The position numbers were made by a program, and so were the translations under genes. This document shows positions 60,369-64,000 of a DNA stretch of 64,000 nucleotides, in pieces. A model generated the notes under the pieces. It worked only from the letters and a program-made list of their open reading frames with translations. It had not been told where the DNA came from and searched no databases. Numbering within the stretch: the stretch's first letter is position 1; the number at the start of each line of letters is the position of its first letter. Origin of the DNA: JACCZX01 sp963824935 (GTDB lineage Bacteria; Pseudomonadota; Gammaproteobacteria; Burkholderiales; Burkholderiaceae_F); the NCBI GenBank assembly GCA_963824935.1, contig CAWGRF010000030.1, positions 62,001 through 126,000 on the forward strand, written 5' to 3'.

Positions 60369-61271
60369 TTACTCGAGATTCTGAATCTGCTCGCGCATCT
60401 GCTCGATCAGAATCTTTAATTCGACGGACGCATGCGTCATCTCGATCGCCGCGGCCTTGGAGCCTAGTGTGTTCGCCTCGCGATTGAGTTCCTGCATCAG
60501 GAAGTCAAGCCGGCGGCCGACTGCGCCGCCGCTGGCGAGCACGCGCCGCACCTCGGCCACATGTGCCAAAAGCCGCTTGATTTCCTCATCGACATCCATT
60601 TTCAGCGCATACAGCGTCACTTCCTGCCGGATACGCTCCGACACGTCGTCGCGCGTCAGGATCGACGCACCCGATAGGGCAGATCCGAGCGCCTGCTCGA
60701 GCCGCTCATTCAACTTGCGCTCAACGGCGCCGATCAGATCCGGAGTCCTGGCGGCCAATTGCGATGCGATCAGCTCGATCTGCTCGCAATGGGCCAGCAA
60801 TGCGGTGCTCAATGCAGCGCCTTCGCGCCGTCTTGATTCGGCCAACGCGACAAGGGCCTCCGCCAACGCTGCCAGCACCTGCGTTCGCAGCGCGTCCGGC
60901 TCTGCCCCGGGAGTTTCGACAACGCCGGGCCAGTCAAGTACGTCGGCTATGCTGATCGGCGCGACCGTGGGCAACGTGCTTGTGATCTGACGTGCGAGGT
61001 CGGCGAGTTGCGCCAATGCAGCGACATTGAGTCGCGCGTGGCCCTGATCGTTGCCGCGTGCGACAAAAATGCGGCATTCGACCTTGCCCCGTGCGAGCTG
61101 CCCGGAAATTGTTTCCCGAATCACCGCTTCGGCGCTGCGCAGATCGTCCGGCATCTTCAGCGACAAATCGAGAAAGCGTGAATTGACCGAACGCAACTCG
61201 AGCGTCATCTGACCGAGCGCTGTGGGACGCGCCGCGCTCGCGAACCCGGTCATGCTGGCGACAGGCTTCAT
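60369..61271 (-). CDS. yicC: YicC-family endoribonuclease-like protein
   Basis: ATG 61271 gives 300 residues; ATG 61253 (MTGFASA) is the family-typical start and equally possible. Blocks are MTLELRSVNSRFLDLSLKMPDDLR, the N-terminal LARGKVECRIFV, and the C-terminal DVDEEIKRLLAHVAEVRRVL, GRRLDFLMQELNREANTLGSKA and LKILIEQMREQIQNLE. YicC proteins are RNases implicated in small-RNA turnover in E. coli. It is divergent from the Ser/Thr kinase gene and precedes gmk by two bases. Confidence 0.92.
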   Translation of the reverse strand: MKPVASMTGFASAARPTALGQMTLELRSVNSRFLDLSLKMPDDLRSAEAVIRETISGQLARGKVECRIFVARGNDQGHARLNVAALAQLADLARQITSTLPTVAPISIADVLDWPGVVETPGAEPDALRTQVLAALAEALVALAESRRREGAALSTALLAHCEQIELIASQLAARTPDLIGAVERKLNERLEQALGSALSGASILTRDDVSERIRQEVTLYALKMDVDEEIKRLLAHVAEVRRVLASGGAVGRRLDFLMQELNREANTLGSKAAAIEMTHASVELKILIEQMREQIQNLE

Positions 61272-61454
61272 TTGAGAGAGCGCGCAAACGGGGTCAGCCA
61301 ATCGGGCAGCCACCGCGTCATTAACAGAAAAATATCAAGTGGCACCGACTCATCGAGAGGTATTGAGGCAATAAAGCGCCTTATTGTCCTTATTGTTGTT
61401 ACTGCCGGCTGACCCCTTTTGGCTAGAATCGCCGAGACCCCACGATGCAACACT

Positions 61455-62450
61455 ATGCCGGCGCAAACCAACGCATCATTGCCCGAAAGCTTGGAGGTCG
61501 GTGGGTATCGGATTGTAAAGAAGATATCTTCCGGCGGATTCTCGATCGTCTATCTGGCGACCGATGAACAAGGCAATTCGGTCGCCATCAAGGAATACAT
61601 GCCCGCGGCGCTCGCGCAGCGCAAGCCGGGAGAGCTTTCGCCGTACATCGCGCCGGAGAATCTGAACACCTATCGCATCGGCCTCAAGTGCTTCTTTGAG
61701 GAAGGCCGCGCGCTGGCTTCGATCTATCACCCGAACATCGTTCGCGTCATCAACTTCTTTCGCGCCAACGACACGGTGTACATGGTGATGCATTACGAGT
61801 CCGGCCGATCACTGCAGGAGCACGTGCTGCGCAATCGCAACAAGGACCAGAAGGACGTCTTGTCCGAGCGATTCGTTCGCCGCGTATTCGCGCAGGTGAT
61901 GAATGGCCTGCGCGAAGTCCATTCCAACCGCCTGTTGCACCTGGATGTCAAGCCCGCCAACATCTATCTGAGAATGGACGGCACGCCGATCCTGCTCGAC
62001 TTCGGCGCCGCGCGACAAACGCTGCAACGCGATATCAGCAAGACGTATCCGATGTACACGCCGGGCTTCGCTGCGCCGGAGCTCTACAAGCGCGACGCCG
62101 AGCTCGGCCCGTGGACCGATGTCTACTCGATAGGCGCATGCGTGTACGCGTGCATGTCGGGGATGCCGCCGCAGGAATCGGACCATCGGCTGAAGGAAGA
62201 CAAGATGCCGACCGCGCTGCGTTCGTTCCGCGGCTTGTATTCAAATCAGCTGATTTCGATGGTTGAGCGCTGTTTACGGCTCAATTCGCTGGAACGCCCG
62301 CAAACGGTGTTCGCAGTGCAAAAGGAACTTCTGCAGAACGTCCCCGAGCGCCCGGAGTTTTCAGTGGTCGAACGCACTAGCGCCCGCTGGCGTAACCTGC
62401 AAGAGCGCTTCTCGCGCTTCATGAAGGATCACAACATCACTTGGTTCTAG
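61455..62450 (+). CDS. Eukaryotic-like Ser/Thr protein kinase
   Basis: This 331-residue soluble Hanks-type kinase has a Gly-rich loop KISSGGFSIVYLA, the catalytic Lys in VAIKEYMP (about 46), HRD-equivalent HLDVKPANIY, DFGAA, and APE as CTPGFAAPELY-like TPGFAAPELYKRD. There is no membrane segment or extracellular sensor. The C-terminal 50 residues are basic. It is paired with a PP2C phosphatase gene 148 bases downstream, between yicC and rph, a recurring betaproteobacterial arrangement. Substrates are unknown. ATG 61455 is chosen; the frame is open further upstream. Confidence 0.92.
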   Translation: MPAQTNASLPESLEVGGYRIVKKISSGGFSIVYLATDEQGNSVAIKEYMPAALAQRKPGELSPYIAPENLNTYRIGLKCFFEEGRALASIYHPNIVRVINFFRANDTVYMVMHYESGRSLQEHVLRNRNKDQKDVLSERFVRRVFAQVMNGLREVHSNRLLHLDVKPANIYLRMDGTPILLDFGAARQTLQRDISKTYPMYTPGFAAPELYKRDAELGPWTDVYSIGACVYACMSGMPPQESDHRLKEDKMPTALRSFRGLYSNQLISMVERCLRLNSLERPQTVFAVQKELLQNVPERPEFSVVERTSARWRNLQERFSRFMKDHNITWF

Positions 62451-62598
62451 AAAGAGCGCACAAGAGTGCACCCCCACTGTTGTGCACCTAGTTTGCAAAA
62501 ATCGGCGGCAAAGCCACACGATTTTTTCAGAATAAAGGCGAGGAAAGGCGCGAAACTGGCGCAATGGAGCGCTGTTACTAATACTACGAATACTACGA

Positions 62599-63537
62599 AT
62601 GCGTTTTTCCGTTTACCAGGAGAGCAAGAAAGGCGGCCGCCGTGTCAATCAGGACCGCATGGGGTACCTGTACACGCGCGACTCGCTGCTGATGCTGGTA
62701 GCCGACGGCATGGGCGGCCATGCGCGCGGTGAAGTGGCGTCGCAGTTGACATTGCAAACGCTCGCATCGATCTACCAGCGCGACGCCAAGCCGCTGCTGG
62801 CTGATCCGGTGCGCTTTCTGGAGGACTCGGTGCTGGCTGCGCATCGCGAGCTGCATCGCTATCGCGCCGAGCACAGCCTGCCGGAAGCGCCACGCACGAC
62901 TTTGGTGGCGTGCATCGTGCAACAGGGCGTTGCGATCTGGGCGCACGTTGGTGATTCGCGGCTCTACATGATTCGCGGCGGCCGCATTTTCGATCGCACG
63001 ATCGATCACTCACGTGTGCACCATCTGGTGCAATCGGGCTTGATTCGTGCTGAAGATGCGAAGGACCATCCCGAGCGCAATCGCATTTTCAACTGCATCG
63101 GCGCCTATGTCGCACCGACCGTAGAAGTCAGCCGGCCGGTCGCCCTGCGCAATGGGGATACGCTGTTGCTCTGTTCCGATGGCCTATGGGGCACGTTGAA
63201 CGATCGCCAGGTGGCGGACGCCTTTGTCGGCAAGACGGTGATGCGCGCGGTGCCCGAGTTAATGGAGCTCGCACTCGAACTCGGCGGGCCCGAGTCGGAT
63301 AACGTCACCGGCGTGGCCATGACGTGGGCAGGCACCGAGTCGATGGAAATGGTGCCGCCGAGCGAGGCGCCGGTATCGACCCTGCTGATTCCGGAGGGAA
63401 CCGTCGCATCGACAATTCAGATGCCACGCGTGGGCGAGCCCGACGCCGACGAGGAACTCTCGGAGGAGCAGATCGACGACGCGGTAGCGGAAATCCAGAA
63501 GGCGATTCAGCGCAGCGGCAAACTCGTCGCAAAATAG
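62599..63537 (+). CDS. PP2C-family Ser/Thr phosphatase
   Basis: This 312-residue phosphatase should reverse the neighbouring kinase. Metal-binding motifs of the PPM family are RRVNQDRMGY, VADGMGGHARGE, VGDSRLYMIRGG, LLLCSDGLWGTL and ESDNVTGVAM. The catalytic domain covers residues about 1-235, and an acidic C-terminal tail follows (EPDADEELSEEQIDDAV). The kinase-phosphatase pair may act on translation or nucleotide proteins encoded around it; this is only suggested by position. Confidence 0.93.
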   Translation: MRFSVYQESKKGGRRVNQDRMGYLYTRDSLLMLVADGMGGHARGEVASQLTLQTLASIYQRDAKPLLADPVRFLEDSVLAAHRELHRYRAEHSLPEAPRTTLVACIVQQGVAIWAHVGDSRLYMIRGGRIFDRTIDHSRVHHLVQSGLIRAEDAKDHPERNRIFNCIGAYVAPTVEVSRPVALRNGDTLLLCSDGLWGTLNDRQVADAFVGKTVMRAVPELMELALELGGPESDNVTGVAMTWAGTESMEMVPPSEAPVSTLLIPEGTVASTIQMPRVGEPDADEELSEEQIDDAVAEIQKAIQRSGKLVAK

Positions 63538-63577
63538 CGCTTTGTCGACACGGCAGCCCTGCGCTGCCGCCACGCGA

Positions 63578-64000
63578 ATGCAATCCACTGAACGCCCGAG
63601 CGGCCGTCGTCCCGACGAATTGCGTCCGGTGCGTCTGCTTCGCAATTTCACGAAACACGCTGAAGGGTCGGTGCTGGTCGAGTTCGGCGACACACGCGTC
63701 ATCTGCACTGCCAGCGTTGAAGAGCGCGTGCCGGCGTTTCTGAAGGGCAAGGGCGAGGGCTGGTTGACCGCGGAGTACGGCATGCTGCCGCGCTCGACGC
63801 ACACAAGATCCGATCGGGAGGCGGCGCGCGGCAGGCAAGGCGGCCGCACGCATGAGATTCAGCGGCTGATCGGGCGCAGCCTGCGCGCGGTGTTCAAGCT
63901 GGCAGCGCTCGGCGAGCGCACGCTGCACATCGACTGCGACGTGATCCAGGCGGATGGCGGCACGCGCACAGCGGCGATCACCGGTGGCTTTGTCGCGGCC
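63578..64000 (+). CDS. rph: Ribonuclease PH (C-terminus outside window)
   Basis: RNase PH trims tRNA 3' ends by phosphorolysis. The first 141 codons are present. ATG 63578 begins MQSTERPSGRRPDELRPV, followed by FTKHAEGSVLVEFGDTRVIC, GWLTAEYGMLPRSTHTR, and EIQRLIGRSLRAVFKL with the phosphate-site Arg. DCDVIQADGGTRTAAITGG comes at the right edge. The frame is clean. It is the last gene of the yicC-kinase-PP2C-rph neighbourhood in view. Confidence 0.96.
   Translation, partial: MQSTERPSGRRPDELRPVRLLRNFTKHAEGSVLVEFGDTRVICTASVEERVPAFLKGKGEGWLTAEYGMLPRSTHTRSDREAARGRQGGRTHEIQRLIGRSLRAVFKLAALGERTLHIDCDVIQADGGTRTAAITGGFVAA

Overview
The window is GC-rich chromosomal DNA from a betaproteobacterium, most likely a Burkholderiales-type lineage without a close named relative that I can recognise. 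The evidence is gene order: carA-carB-greA-yhbY...rlmE-ftsH-folP-glmM, pstSCAB-phoU-phoB...phoR, spoT-rpoZ-gmk-yicC-protein kinase-PP2C-rph, and a class II fumarase. All protein families seen are ordinary proteobacterial ones. No rRNA, insertion sequence, prophage or CRISPR array was seen. No stretch longer than about 300 bases is left without a gene.

Layout. 1-6.5 kb: a rhomboid protease cut by the window edge, then carA, gmhA, carB and greA. 6.6-14 kb: yhbY (minus strand) and a divergent type IV pilus minor-pilin operon ending in pilY1. 14-19 kb: rlmE, ftsH, folP and glmM. 19-31.7 kb: a phosphate-starvation block with four Pho-box-like sites. It holds a PhoX-type phosphatase, a heme-c protein, a small lipoprotein, pstSCAB, phoU, phoB, a PlcP/Agt-like lipid-remodelling pair and phoR. 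31.6-31.8 kb: tRNA-Pro, tRNA-Arg and tRNA-His. 32.6-35.5 kb: rpoN (sigma-54) and galU. 35.5-56.4 kb: an accessory region of small envelope, disordered and stress-type proteins, glycosyltransferases, a hybrid histidine kinase, a degenerate histidine kinase, a Cys-rich copper-storage-like protein and two paralogous NtrC-type activators. 56.5-64 kb: greB, spoT, rpoZ, gmk, yicC, a Ser/Thr kinase, a PP2C phosphatase and rph (cut by the edge).

The most interesting observation is in the accessory region. Twelve intergenic sites between 35.5 and 55.9 kb fit the sigma-54 -24/-12 promoter rule (GG-N10-GC). Four are perfect GGCACG-N4-TTGC matches, and eleven of the twelve lie at a plausible distance from, and point at, a gene start. 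They are arranged mostly as divergent pairs. With rpoN and two sigma-54 activators in the same window, this looks like a compact sigma-54 regulon for envelope stress genes (inference).

A second general feature is that at least fifteen reading-frame breaks occur in otherwise well-conserved genes (pilY1, rlmE x3, ftsH, folP x2, phoX, phoU start, plcP x2, agt, galU, PAP2, a glycosyltransferase, fumC). Every one is explained by a single extra base. This pattern is best read as systematic sequencing or assembly error. These genes are therefore annotated over their full span as probably functional.
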